A stretch of DNA of 17,170 nt from Peptococcaceae bacterium (lineage in GTDB: Bacteria; Bacillota; Dehalobacteriia; UBA4068; UBA4997), in the NCBI GenBank assembly GCA_019421315.1, contig JAHZFN010000109.1:1-17170 (forward strand), written 5' to 3'. Position 1 is the stretch's first letter. Each line of letters starts with the position of its first letter. The notes below the pieces were generated by a model, which was given only the letters and a program-made list of their open reading frames with translations, was not told the origin of the DNA and searched no databases. A program made the position numbers and the translations under genes. Shown here piece after piece: positions 1 to 7,500 of this stretch.

Positions 1-1100
1 AAATAACCTTCTCTGTAAGCATGGAGCTGGTATTGGGGGCCGAGTTCCTTGAAACCAAGCAGAACTTCTTCCAGCTGGCTGGGGAACACATTGACACCGC
101 GGATAACCATCATATCGTCAACACGGCCGATAACTTTGCACATTCTGGCATTGGTTCTGCCGCAGGCGCAGGGTCTTTGGTCGATGATGGAAATATCTTT
201 GGTTCTGTATCGGATAATAGGGAACGCCTCTTTGGTCAAGCTGGTGAAAACAAGCTCACCTTTGGAACCGGGAGGCAGAACCTTGCCTGTTTCGGGATCG
301 ATGGTTTCAACAATAAAATGGTCTTCGGCAATATGCAAACCTGTTGCCAAAGCACATTCGCCCGAAACGCCTGGACCCATAACTTCGGTCAAGCCATAGT
401 TGTCTGTTGCCAAAATATGCAGTCGGCTTTCAATTTCCTTACGCATTTCGTCTGTCCAGGGTTCGCCGCCGAAAAGTGCTGTTCTTAACGGCATTTTTGC
501 CATATCGATGCCCATCTGTTCGGCAACCTCCGCAATATGCAATGCATAGGACGGTGTGGAAATCAAAACGGTGGAACGCATATCCTGCATCATCATCAGC
601 TGCTTTCTGGTATTGCCGCCGCTCATCGGAATAACCAAAGCGCCGACTTTTTCCATGCCGTAATGCAAACCGAAACCGCCTGTGAACAAACCATAGTTAA
701 AGGACATCTGCACAATATCTTCATTGGTAACACCGGCCGCCGTGATAATTCTCGCCAAAAGCTCGGACCAAACGTCCAGGTCGTGTCTTGTATAACCCAC
801 GATAATGGGTTTGCCTGTTGTGCCGCTGGAACCGTGAACCCTGATAACATCTTTCAAAGGCACGGCGAACATACCGTAGGGGTAAGTTTCACGTAGATCG
901 TCTTTAACGGTAAAAGGCATATTCTGCAAATCTGCCAAGCATTTGATGTCGCCGGGTTCCATGCCGATAGCGTCCATTTTTGCTCTGTAATGCGCATTAT
1001 GTTCATAAACGTTTTTGATGGTTTTTTGCAGTCTTTCCCATTGCAGTGTTTCAATTTCGTCTCGGCTCATACATTCCCGCCGCGGGTTCCAAATCATCAT
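1..1100 (-). CDS. paaK: Phenylacetate-CoA ligase, C-terminus cut by window edge
   Basis: Adenylate-forming enzyme that activates phenylacetate (or a related aryl acid) to its CoA thioester with ATP, in the cytoplasm. About 366 codons are visible; the family is usually 430-440 residues, so some 65-75 C-terminal residues lie beyond position 1. The N-terminus has the family look (WNPRRE, then an YEHNAHYRAKM segment). The AMP-binding P-loop SSGTTGKP is at residues 91-98. Further on are the DNYGLTEVMGPG motif, RYRTKD, and the GRVDDMMVIRGVNVFPSQLEE hinge region typical of PaaK. The start at 1100 is a double ATG with a GAGGTG ribosome binding site 7 nt upstream. In anaerobes this gene often serves aryl-pyruvate and aryl-acetate metabolism beside indolepyruvate oxidoreductase, but the downstream neighbour is not visible. 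The leader may be regulated (see 1223-1411). Family assignment is firm; the exact substrate is not. Confidence 0.93.
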   Translation of the reverse strand, partial: MMIWNPRRECMSRDEIETLQWERLQKTIKNVYEHNAHYRAKMDAIGMEPGDIKCLADLQNMPFTVKDDLRETYPYGMFAVPLKDVIRVHGSSGTTGKPIIVGYTRHDLDVWSELLARIITAAGVTNEDIVQMSFNYGLFTGGFGLHYGMEKVGALVIPMSGGNTRKQLMMMQDMRSTVLISTPSYALHIAEVAEQMGIDMAKMPLRTALFGGEPWTDEMRKEIESRLHILATDNYGLTEVMGPGVSGECALATGLHIAEDHFIVETIDPETGKVLPPGSKGELVFTSLTKEAFPIIRYRTKDISIIDQRPCACGRTNARMCKVIGRVDDMMVIRGVNVFPSQLEEVLLGFKELGPQYQLHAYREGY

Positions 1101-1222
1101 AGTCTTACACCTCATTTTAAAATATTAAAATATCTTTTTTATAAGGCATGGCAAAATAATTTAATAATTAATTCTCTTGATTTACGTTCTTTCTTTACAA
1201 AGATAAAACACGAAGAAAAAAC

Positions 1223-1247
1223 AAAAAAAGCCTTGCACAGCAAAGCC
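1223..1247 (-). terminator. Intrinsic terminator upstream of paaK
   Basis: On the minus strand an 8-bp stem (GGCTTTGC / GCAAGGCT, including two G-U pairs) with a 3-nt loop is followed by seven T, one G and six more T. It lies about 125 nt upstream of the paaK start and about 130 nt downstream of the promoter at 1383-1411. It would therefore end a short transcript or attenuate paaK. Confidence 0.6.
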
Positions 1248-1351
1248 AAAACAAAATTCCGAAAACTGCCGTCGGCAGACCCGTCAATTTTAATATGTTT
1301 TATATTTGAAAATGCGGAAACAATCAAATACAAACTACCGTTCTAACCATG

Positions 1352-1375
1352 CTATAATACTACCTATAATACTAC
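1352..1375. repeat. 12-bp perfect tandem duplication
   Basis: CTATAATACTAC occurs twice head to tail. Each copy holds a TATAAT hexamer on the plus strand, but no plus-strand gene follows. It sits at the predicted 5' end of the transcript from the promoter at 1383-1411. Confidence 0.8.
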
Positions 1376-1382
1376 ATTTATC

Positions 1383-1411
1383 ATTATACATGATTAAGAG
1401 AGCAAATGCAA
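1383..1411 (-). promoter_or_regulatory. Sigma-A promoter for the paaK leader / candidate sRNA
   Basis: On the minus strand TTGCAT and TATAAT are separated by exactly 17 bp, predicting a start near 1376. It lies just downstream of the terminator that closes the preceding gene (1479-1507), so it begins a new transcription unit. Confidence 0.6.
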
Positions 1412-1478
1412 CAAAAGTTTACGAAAAGACGATAATTATCGACAAAGGGAAAATATCCCCAACAAGCTCCGCATACAC

Positions 1479-1507
1479 AAAAAGGGAACAGCCCAAAGGC
1501 TGTTCCC
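1479..1507 (-). terminator. Intrinsic terminator of the small membrane protein gene
   Basis: A perfect 10-bp stem, GGGAACAGCC / GGCTGTTCCC, with a 4-nt loop. On the minus strand it is followed by five T then GTGT. It begins about 40 nt past the stop codon of the gene at 1549-1836. Confidence 0.85.
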
Positions 1508-1548
1508 CCAAAAAGCAATAATCAAAACACTTAAAACATAAAATTAAA

Positions 1549-1836
1549 TTAAACAATAAATAATGCATTCATCGTATCATAATAGCTTGCGGCGCCGAAC
1601 AAGGCAATAATGGAGCCGTAGAAAATGCAGGCCAGCACAATGCCTATGATATAAAAGATCAAAACAGCCTTGCAGTAATTGGCTTTGCTTTTGGGTGTAT
1701 TGCCGCTGAAGCCCCAAACGCAGGTCATGATCAAGCCAACCAAGGGAATCGCCAGAACGATCAAAGTAATAATCCAGTTACCCAAACTGATAACTTCATT
1801 TTGTTCATTGCCGTATGCTCCGTTTTCATAATCCAT
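1549..1836 (-). CDS. Small two-helix membrane protein of unknown function
   Basis: This 95-residue protein begins with a short acidic, Asn-rich segment (MDYENGAYGNEQNEV). Two hydrophobic helices follow, at about residues 20-42 and 57-82, separated by a polar loop WGFSGNTPKSKANYCKA. The loop pattern (VWGF-x-x-NTPKSK-x-NYCKA) resembles a family of small uncharacterised membrane proteins common in Firmicutes. I know no function for it and assign none. The reading frame is open 25 codons further upstream. I chose the ATG at 1836 because an AGGAGG ribosome binding site lies 9 nt before it, and because the upstream extension is a 15-bp tandem repeat in the leader. It is a single-gene unit with a consensus promoter (1941-1970) and its own terminator (1479-1507). 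Confidence 0.85.
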   Translation of the reverse strand: MDYENGAYGNEQNEVISLGNWIITLIVLAIPLVGLIMTCVWGFSGNTPKSKANYCKAVLIFYIIGIVLACIFYGSIIALFGAASYYDTMNALFIV

Positions 1837-1861
1837 ACCAAATAACCTCCTAAAAAATAAT

Positions 1862-1891
1862 ATAAATTCAATCAGGATAAATTCAATCAGG
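1862..1891. repeat. 15-bp perfect tandem duplication in a 5' leader
   Basis: ATAAATTCAATCAGG occurs twice head to tail, between the promoter at 1941-1970 and the ribosome binding site of the small membrane protein gene. In the gene's frame it would read as repeated LIEFI, but it lies upstream of the well-supported start, so it is probably untranslated. Confidence 0.85.
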
Positions 1892-1940
1892 TTTTTTGCC
1901 GAGAAAAACAAAATCTCAACTCAAATTACCAATTTAATAT

Positions 1941-1970
1941 ATTATAGCAAGCAAATAACCGTTGTGTCAA
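1941..1970 (-). promoter_or_regulatory. Consensus extended -10 promoter
   Basis: On the minus strand a perfect TTGACA, an 18-bp spacer and a perfect TATAAT preceded by TGC (extended -10). The predicted start near 1934 gives a leader of about 98 nt for the small membrane protein gene. Confidence 0.8.
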
Positions 1971-2017
1971 ATTACGGCAAATTATATTAATTTTCACGCA
2001 ATTAATTTCGATACATG

Positions 2018-2058
2018 AAAAAAAACCGATTTTGCAAAAATGAACAAAATCGGTTTTT
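2018..2058 (-). terminator. Strong terminator closing the AAA/VWA operon
   Basis: A perfect 14-bp inverted repeat (AAAAACCGATTTTG, 2021-2034, and its complement, 2045-2058) with a 10-nt loop, followed on the minus strand by a run of eight T. It lies 34 bp past the last stop codon of the operon. A T-rich tract on the other side would let it act in both directions. Confidence 0.88.
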
Positions 2059-2091
2059 ATTTTTGGATTTTTTTGATTAAAGCTTTTGCTA

Positions 2092-3969
2092 TCATCCTTT
2101 GCATTCCGCCAGCAAAGGCGAGCAAATAAAAGGATAGCGCAAAATTTCGCTGAGAGTGAAGCCTTTTTTGATTGCCATCATAAAGTTTTCGTCTTCGGCA
2201 ACCTCCTCACCCCGCATTTTCAGGGCGGCAAGCATTTCCGCCGATTCGCAGAATTCAAGCAAAACGCCTATACTGCGCAGCAGCTGCAAAGGCTCGGCAT
2301 CCAAAATATACAAAGCGGGATTTAAACCGCCCGCCAAAAAACGGTCTAAATTTTCCACAATCTGATCTCTGCCCCAGCTGCCCTTTTGCAGCAAACCGTC
2401 GTAAATATCTCCGACATAACAGGGATATTTCAGAAAAACATCCAAATCCTGGATAATAGTTTTCCACCAGCCTCTTTCTTTCAAATGCCGATAAATCATA
2501 TCCACATCCACATTAATATCGTTGTCGGCGAAAACCGAAAGGCTGAAAGCGATTTCGTCCCACCAGCCGTTGGCATTGAATTTATGCAGAACCTCCGCCA
2601 AATTCTCCTTATCCTTAATGGTGGAAGCCAAAAACATGGAAACCTTGTTCCAACCGCCCCAAGAGCCCTCCTGGCGCAGATATTCGTAAACCTCCATATC
2701 TTTAATTGTGATGTTTTGCTCAACAAAAGCATCAGCGCTGTTGACAATTTCGCCCCAGCGACCCGTTTCTTTCAAATCGGCATAAACCTTGGCGGCGCCG
2801 ATACCCGCCGCCGCAAAAGCAGCCAGATTATCCGTTATGCACCACCACTTTTTTTCACCTTTCAAATCATCGTAAATCTGCTCGGCGGCAATTTCGCTCT
2901 GCAAAAAAACGGGAATATTTTTGTTGATTTCCTGCCAAAGGGAGTTTGCTTTCAGCTTTTCGTAAAGCAAACCGATGTTTTCGGCATTATCGGCAAACAC
3001 TGCGGGGTTGTCGGCAATATACTGCCATTTTTCCGCTTTTGCCAAAGTATTGTAGATTTCCGACGCCGCAATGCCGCCGTCAATCAAATTTTCAGCGTTC
3101 GCCGTCAAAATTTTGAAAGCGCCGCAGTTCACCAAGCCTTGATAAACTGCTCGAAAATCCACGTCAACCAAAGGCGCCAAAACCGGCAACGCCGCCGCAA
3201 CAACCTGCCACAGACCTCTTTGCCGCAAATCATCATAAGCAAAAGCAGCATCCAAGCCGCCACCCGGCAAAGCAGGCAAAGCAAGAGCCAGGATTGCCGG
3301 CGACTGACAACGGCAATCCTCATAAATTTTGTCTGCGGCAATGCCGTGCCGCAAAAAATCGGAGGCACATTCCGCAATCAGCCGCCAATTATTTTCCGCC
3401 GCAAAATCGGCGTAAACACTTTGGCAGTTCAAACCGTTTTCAAAAAAACAGTCTAAATTGGCGGCAATACAGTCCAAACTGCCCGCCTGCCGAAAATCTT
3501 CGTAAAGCAAAGCAGGCTCAACGCCGTTTGCCAAAAATTCGGCGGCGTTGTTTTCGATGGTTTCTCGGTCGCCGTCCTTCTGCAAGCCTCTGTACAGCTC
3601 AGTCATATCAACCGCAACGCCGTTTTCTCGCAGAACAGATAAATTTTGGGCAATAATCCGCCATTGCCCAAAACTGCGGCAATCGTCATATACGGCTTTG
3701 ACGCCGATGCCGTCGGCAAGCAAAAGGCGGAAATTGCCGCCTATGCTGTGCCATTTGCCATTATTCTTGAAATCCTCGTAAATCCTGCCGGGCAAAACCC
3801 CGTTATCCAAAAAAGCAGCAAGATTTTTGGCAATCAAAGACCATGAGTTTTTGCGGCTGTACTCCTCGTAAACCTCATGAGCGAAACGGGATATTTCCTT
3901 TTGCAGTTCCGTTTTTTCCTGCTCCTTTGTAAAATACTGCAATTTTTCTTCGTAATAATCAAATTTCAT
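2092..3969 (-). CDS. 30-residue tandem-repeat (predicted alpha-solenoid) protein
   Basis: This 625-residue protein has no signal peptide or membrane segment and is built from about 17 copies of a 30-residue unit. The unit begins with a Tyr-containing motif at residues 33, 63, 93, 125, 155, 185, 215, 244, 275, 305, 335, 365, 395, 427, 460 (Tyr lost), 492, 522 and 553. The approximate consensus is [IV]Y-x-D-L-x(3)-G-x-W-x(2)-I-x(2)-N-L-x(2)-F-x(2)-x-G-I-x(4). That pattern suggests two short helices per unit and a curved solenoid, usually a protein-binding scaffold. I do not recognise the family. The last 65 residues leave the repeat. It is the final gene of the operon: its ATG follows the previous stop by 2 nt (TGA-CC-ATG), implying translational coupling. 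A TTG nine codons upstream is in frame but overlaps the previous gene, so I prefer the ATG. Confidence 0.85.
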   Translation of the reverse strand: MKFDYYEEKLQYFTKEQEKTELQKEISRFAHEVYEEYSRKNSWSLIAKNLAAFLDNGVLPGRIYEDFKNNGKWHSIGGNFRLLLADGIGVKAVYDDCRSFGQWRIIAQNLSVLRENGVAVDMTELYRGLQKDGDRETIENNAAEFLANGVEPALLYEDFRQAGSLDCIAANLDCFFENGLNCQSVYADFAAENNWRLIAECASDFLRHGIAADKIYEDCRCQSPAILALALPALPGGGLDAAFAYDDLRQRGLWQVVAAALPVLAPLVDVDFRAVYQGLVNCGAFKILTANAENLIDGGIAASEIYNTLAKAEKWQYIADNPAVFADNAENIGLLYEKLKANSLWQEINKNIPVFLQSEIAAEQIYDDLKGEKKWWCITDNLAAFAAAGIGAAKVYADLKETGRWGEIVNSADAFVEQNITIKDMEVYEYLRQEGSWGGWNKVSMFLASTIKDKENLAEVLHKFNANGWWDEIAFSLSVFADNDINVDVDMIYRHLKERGWWKTIIQDLDVFLKYPCYVGDIYDGLLQKGSWGRDQIVENLDRFLAGGLNPALYILDAEPLQLLRSIGVLLEFCESAEMLAALKMRGEEVAEDENFMMAIKKGFTLSEILRYPFICSPLLAECKG

Positions 3970-3971
3970 GG

Positions 3972-4484
3972 TCAATCCACTCTTCTCTTTATCCAATCTT
4001 CAATTTTAAAACGCAGCGCTTCGTTGCAGTTGGGGTTTTCCAAAATTGCCCTGCGAATATCCTCTTTGCCGCCGCCGTAAGTAAAAATGCGGTTTAAGGT
4101 ATCTGCATCGGTATTGGGGTTATGGGCAATAATCATCAGCGTAAAATCATCCTCAAGGAAGCTATCCGTCATCTTTTTTAAAACGGCGGAGGAGGTTGCG
4201 GGGTTGCAAAGCGCCAGTGTCCGCACATGAAAATCAGCGTCCTGCGCCAAAACATTTGTGTAGTAGGAATCGTCGATTGTGGCGCTCAGCCTGCGCTTTG
4301 TTTTAACATCGCTGTTTTTAATCTGCTCCAGGGAGTTTTTCATGTCGCTTTCCAGATTGGACAGCAAATCATCGGCGCTGTCCAAAGAAGAAATCTCCGA
4401 CCCCAAAGCCTCCAGAAAATCGTCAAATTCCGTATAATCAAACGTATCGCTTGTTTTTTTCGGTTCGTATTCAATATCTTTCAT
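3972..4484 (-). CDS. Acidic protein with LRV-like repeats, AAA/VWA operon
   Basis: This is a 170-residue cytoplasmic protein. The first 60 residues are acidic and probably helical (SLDSADDLLSNLESDM region). Residues 78-165 hold three repeats anchored on CNPAT (93-97), HNPNT (121-125) and ENPNC (149-153), each followed by a Leu-rich helix. The pattern LAxNPxTxxxxLxxI matches the leucine-rich-repeat-variant (LRV) signature, a short alpha-helical solenoid. The spacing here is 28 residues, longer than the 24 I associate with LRV. No Cys cluster for an iron-sulfur site is visible. The ATG at 4484 has GGTGG 9 nt upstream. It is separated from the VWA gene by 101 bp with no terminator and is followed 2 nt later by the 30-residue-repeat gene, so it belongs to the same operon. 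A protein-protein adaptor role is my inference. Confidence 0.75.
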   Translation of the reverse strand: MKDIEYEPKKTSDTFDYTEFDDFLEALGSEISSLDSADDLLSNLESDMKNSLEQIKNSDVKTKRRLSATIDDSYYTNVLAQDADFHVRTLALCNPATSSAVLKKMTDSFLEDDFTLMIIAHNPNTDADTLNRIFTYGGGKEDIRRAILENPNCNEALRFKIEDWIKRRVD

Positions 4485-4585
4485 TATTATTTACCACCAT
4501 TAGTTTTATAACTGTGTTCAACAATATCTTCTGACCGTATTAATTTTAATATTTTAATCCGAAATATCTTATTGTTAAATTTTAT

Positions 4586-7500
4586 TTAATCTAAAATATC
4601 CTCGATTTGATATTCGATTTTTCGGATTAAAACACTGCTTAAATTTTTGATTTTTTTAACACCGATACCGTTGTTGCCCCAAGTAATGTTAATGCTGTCG
4701 GCAGCCTCTGCCAAACCGATACCCGTTATAACAATTTCCCGGCGGAATTTGCGGATAACCGACCGGATGGAGCCGGAACCCGATTTACCGTCGGTCATAA
4801 AATAAACAAAGTTGCATGAACGGTTAAACTGCAAAGCATAATTGCTGATGCTGGTGCAGGCAGCGTCCAGAGTTGCCACGTCGGGTGTGCCGTTGTCGGC
4901 ATCCAAATTAACGATGGCTGCCAGATGATCGCCGTACAAATCTTTATCAAAGGTTTTCAAAAAAGTGTAATTGTCTTTGTCGCCGAAAACAAGAATTTCC
5001 AATGGTATCCGCAAACGTTTGGCAGCTTCCACCAAAGCCAGAGCCGCCTTTTTTTCCTCCTCGATGATTTCGCCGCTGCACGAAGCGGAATTATCGATGA
5101 TGACGCTCCAGATAAACCTGGTGTTTTTCGGCATAATCCGCCGCTCAAAAATAGTGGGCGCAATGACAATGTCGTGATTTTTCAAACCGACCAGCTTGTG
5201 TGTCCAATGGTTTTGCAGTCGATTGCCGTGCCTTTGGTTGCCGATAAAGGAAAAATCCACATCAAGGCTGAATTTTTGAACAAAAAATTCTACCAAATCC
5301 TCAACCAAATCCTCGGTATCCTCCCGATACTTGATATACCGCCGCAGAGTTTCGCCCGTAAGACCGCTTTGCTCCGTGTAAACAGCCGTCAGCATTCGGC
5401 TTTGCTCATCTTTGACAGCTTTCAGATAATCAATATTGCTGCCGACACGCTGTTCCTGTTCAACGCTGTCTACCATGCCGGCGGCGTCCGTGTCGTCAAC
5501 ATCCGCAATATCCAGATGAACGGGAGTTAAAGGATTACCCTCCTCGTCCTCGAAACGGCTGCGGATTTCCTCTCTGCCTGCGCACAGCTCCTTAAACAGC
5601 TTGTCGATACTCCGACGGTTGGAAAAGCCGCCTCTTTCGGTGCGGGGCGTTTTCTTGTCCTGCTCTTTTCCCAAAGTGATTTTTTCATCACTTTGCTCAG
5701 CTTCGGCAGTTTCGGATTCATCTTCTTTGCCGACAGCTTCGGCTGCTTTTTCGCCCTCTTTTTCTTCTGCTTCGGCTTTTTCTTTCAGCATTTTTTGCAG
5801 AGCCTCGAACAGTTTTTCCACCATATCACCGCTGCGGTTTTCTTGCAGCTGCTCCCGCAGTTTATCCAGAGTATCTTGAATTTCGCTTGTTTCGTCGGCG
5901 GTTTCCGTCGGCGTTTTGTGTTCGGAGCTTTCGCCTCCCTGCTCAAGGCTGTCCTGCAAATTGACGGTGTCATTTTCCGCCGTCATCGGCGAAGTCATGC
6001 CAGACTGCGTCATACCCTCGCCGGCATTGCTACCGTAACTGCTGATCTGACCGTCACTGCTTTGAGAGGTTTCCGATGCAGTAGATTGGTCGGCAGAATC
6101 AAAAGGGTTTTCCATGCCGTCGCCGTTTTGGTCGGCGCTCACGGTATCTTGGGAATTATTTTCGCCTGCCTCGGCATTTTCGTCCTCGTCATTTTCGTCA
6201 GGCCTGCCGCCGTTGTTTTTCATATCCAAAGAATCCTCCGGCGGAATCAAAAAATTATCCGTCGGAAAATTCAAAACCTCGTACAAATAATAATATTTAC
6301 GCCAATTATGACATTCGGGCGGACTGACCAAATTCAAAAGCAAATCGTCGTCCACGGCGCAGTCTACAGAAGCCCAGATGATGGGCATTGCGGAGCGGAA
6401 AAAATGCTCCCAGTCCACAGCGCCCTTTTCCAAAGCGGCGGCGCTGACACCGTCGCCGTTGTTGTAACCGAAACGAGCCAAAAGACGAGGGGAATTAATG
6501 CTCAAGAGGAAACTGTGGATTTCCTTTTTGCCGCCGTTCAGCTCTTCGGCATTTGCTTTCAAAAAATCGTTGCCAGCCGCCTTACCGTAAATTGCAAAAA
6601 CCGGAGTATCATGGTGCTTGGCAATCATTTGCGCCGTCATTTTATCCGTAAAACGGGGATTGCGTTTTTGATAATTTTTCATCAAAAAACGCATTACCTT
6701 AACGTATTTTTCCGTTATTCCTCGGCAAAAGTCCACTATGCGTTCCAGCAAATCCAGACTTTCCTCCGACAAATCGGCTCGGTTTATGCCGATTTCCGCA
6801 ATTTGATACTGCAAATTTTCGATTTCTTCATCAGCGTTTTTTTGGTCGAAATCAAAAATACTCCGCAAATCCTCGGCGGCTTCGGGGTCTGCAGACTCCT
6901 GTAAAGCCTGCTTCATTTCTTCAAGCAGTTGGTCAACAGCTTGCTGCCGCTCTGCTTCTGCCGCCTGCCTTTCCGACTGCTGTTTGCGCAAAGCGTCCAA
7001 GGCTTTCTGCAAATCGGCAGTATCGCCGCCGTTTTCCGTCGGTTGTTGGTTTTGTCCGCCTGCGCCGTAGCCTGTGCCGTCCGCCAAAGCGGCGCTTTGC
7101 TCGTCATACCCCGCCGTATTGGGGGGCAAAAGTTCCACAAACTGCGGCAAAAGATAATTCTGCACCAACTGCATTTTAATGCGGGAGGAGGCTGTTTTGA
7201 CAGCCTGGGCAATGACGGAATTAACTCTGGACGTAAAAGCTGCCGCAACCTCGGCGGCGGCGTTGCCTTCCGCCGTCCGCACCAAGTCAGGTTCAGCCAA
7301 ACCGACTGCCGCCAAGCCTTTGAGCAATGTCAAATCGACAGCCTGCATATACGGCTCTTTGCCGCCGATTTGCGCCGATTTTTCGGCAATGTTGATTTCC
7401 TGCCGATAAAGGGGAAGAAAAGCCGCAGCGGGATTTGCCGCAAATGAGCTTTGCATTTCCAGATAATTTACCGACGCCTCCTGCACAGCTTCTGCCAAAG

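Larger units (their letters stand above)
1223..1376 (-). ncRNA. Candidate small RNA or attenuated leader before paaK
   Basis: The interval is bounded by a good sigma-A promoter (1383-1411) and an intrinsic terminator (1223-1247) on the same strand, giving a predicted RNA of about 150 nt. No convincing ORF with a ribosome binding site lies inside. An extra hairpin, CTGCC-GAC-GGCAG (1266-1278), precedes the terminator hairpin. The ends of the RNA are not complementary, so it is not an obvious 6S RNA, and I recognise no riboswitch class. It could be a stand-alone sRNA, or a paaK leader with conditional read-through. Confidence 0.35.

Noticed and set aside
21..488. Plus-strand open frame antisense to paaK
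   Set aside because: The minus strand has a continuous phenylacetate-CoA ligase frame with intact motifs down to the window edge.
1266..1278. CTGCC-GTC-GGCAG hairpin considered as a separate terminator
   Set aside because: Only five base pairs, followed by just four T; better seen as part of the candidate small RNA before the stronger terminator.
1139..1333. 64-codon minus-strand frame upstream of paaK
   Set aside because: Starts at TTG with no ribosome binding site, and reads through the predicted terminator stem.
2386..3456. Plus-strand open frame of 356 codons antisense to the 30-residue-repeat gene
   Set aside because: It is a shadow of the repeat gene: the opposite strand has the real, repeat-structured protein, tight operon spacing and a start. 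The antisense product has no recognisable domain or ribosome binding site.
4485..4585. Possible internal promoter or terminator in the 101-bp gap of the operon
   Set aside because: A TATAAA-like hexamer and a 7-bp AACAATA/TATTGTT inverted repeat are present, but there is no matching -35 box and no T-tailed stem.
5693..6904. Plus-strand open frame of 403 codons antisense to the VWA gene
   Set aside because: Phe-rich, low-complexity product produced by the Glu/Lys-rich linker on the other strand; no plausible start signal.
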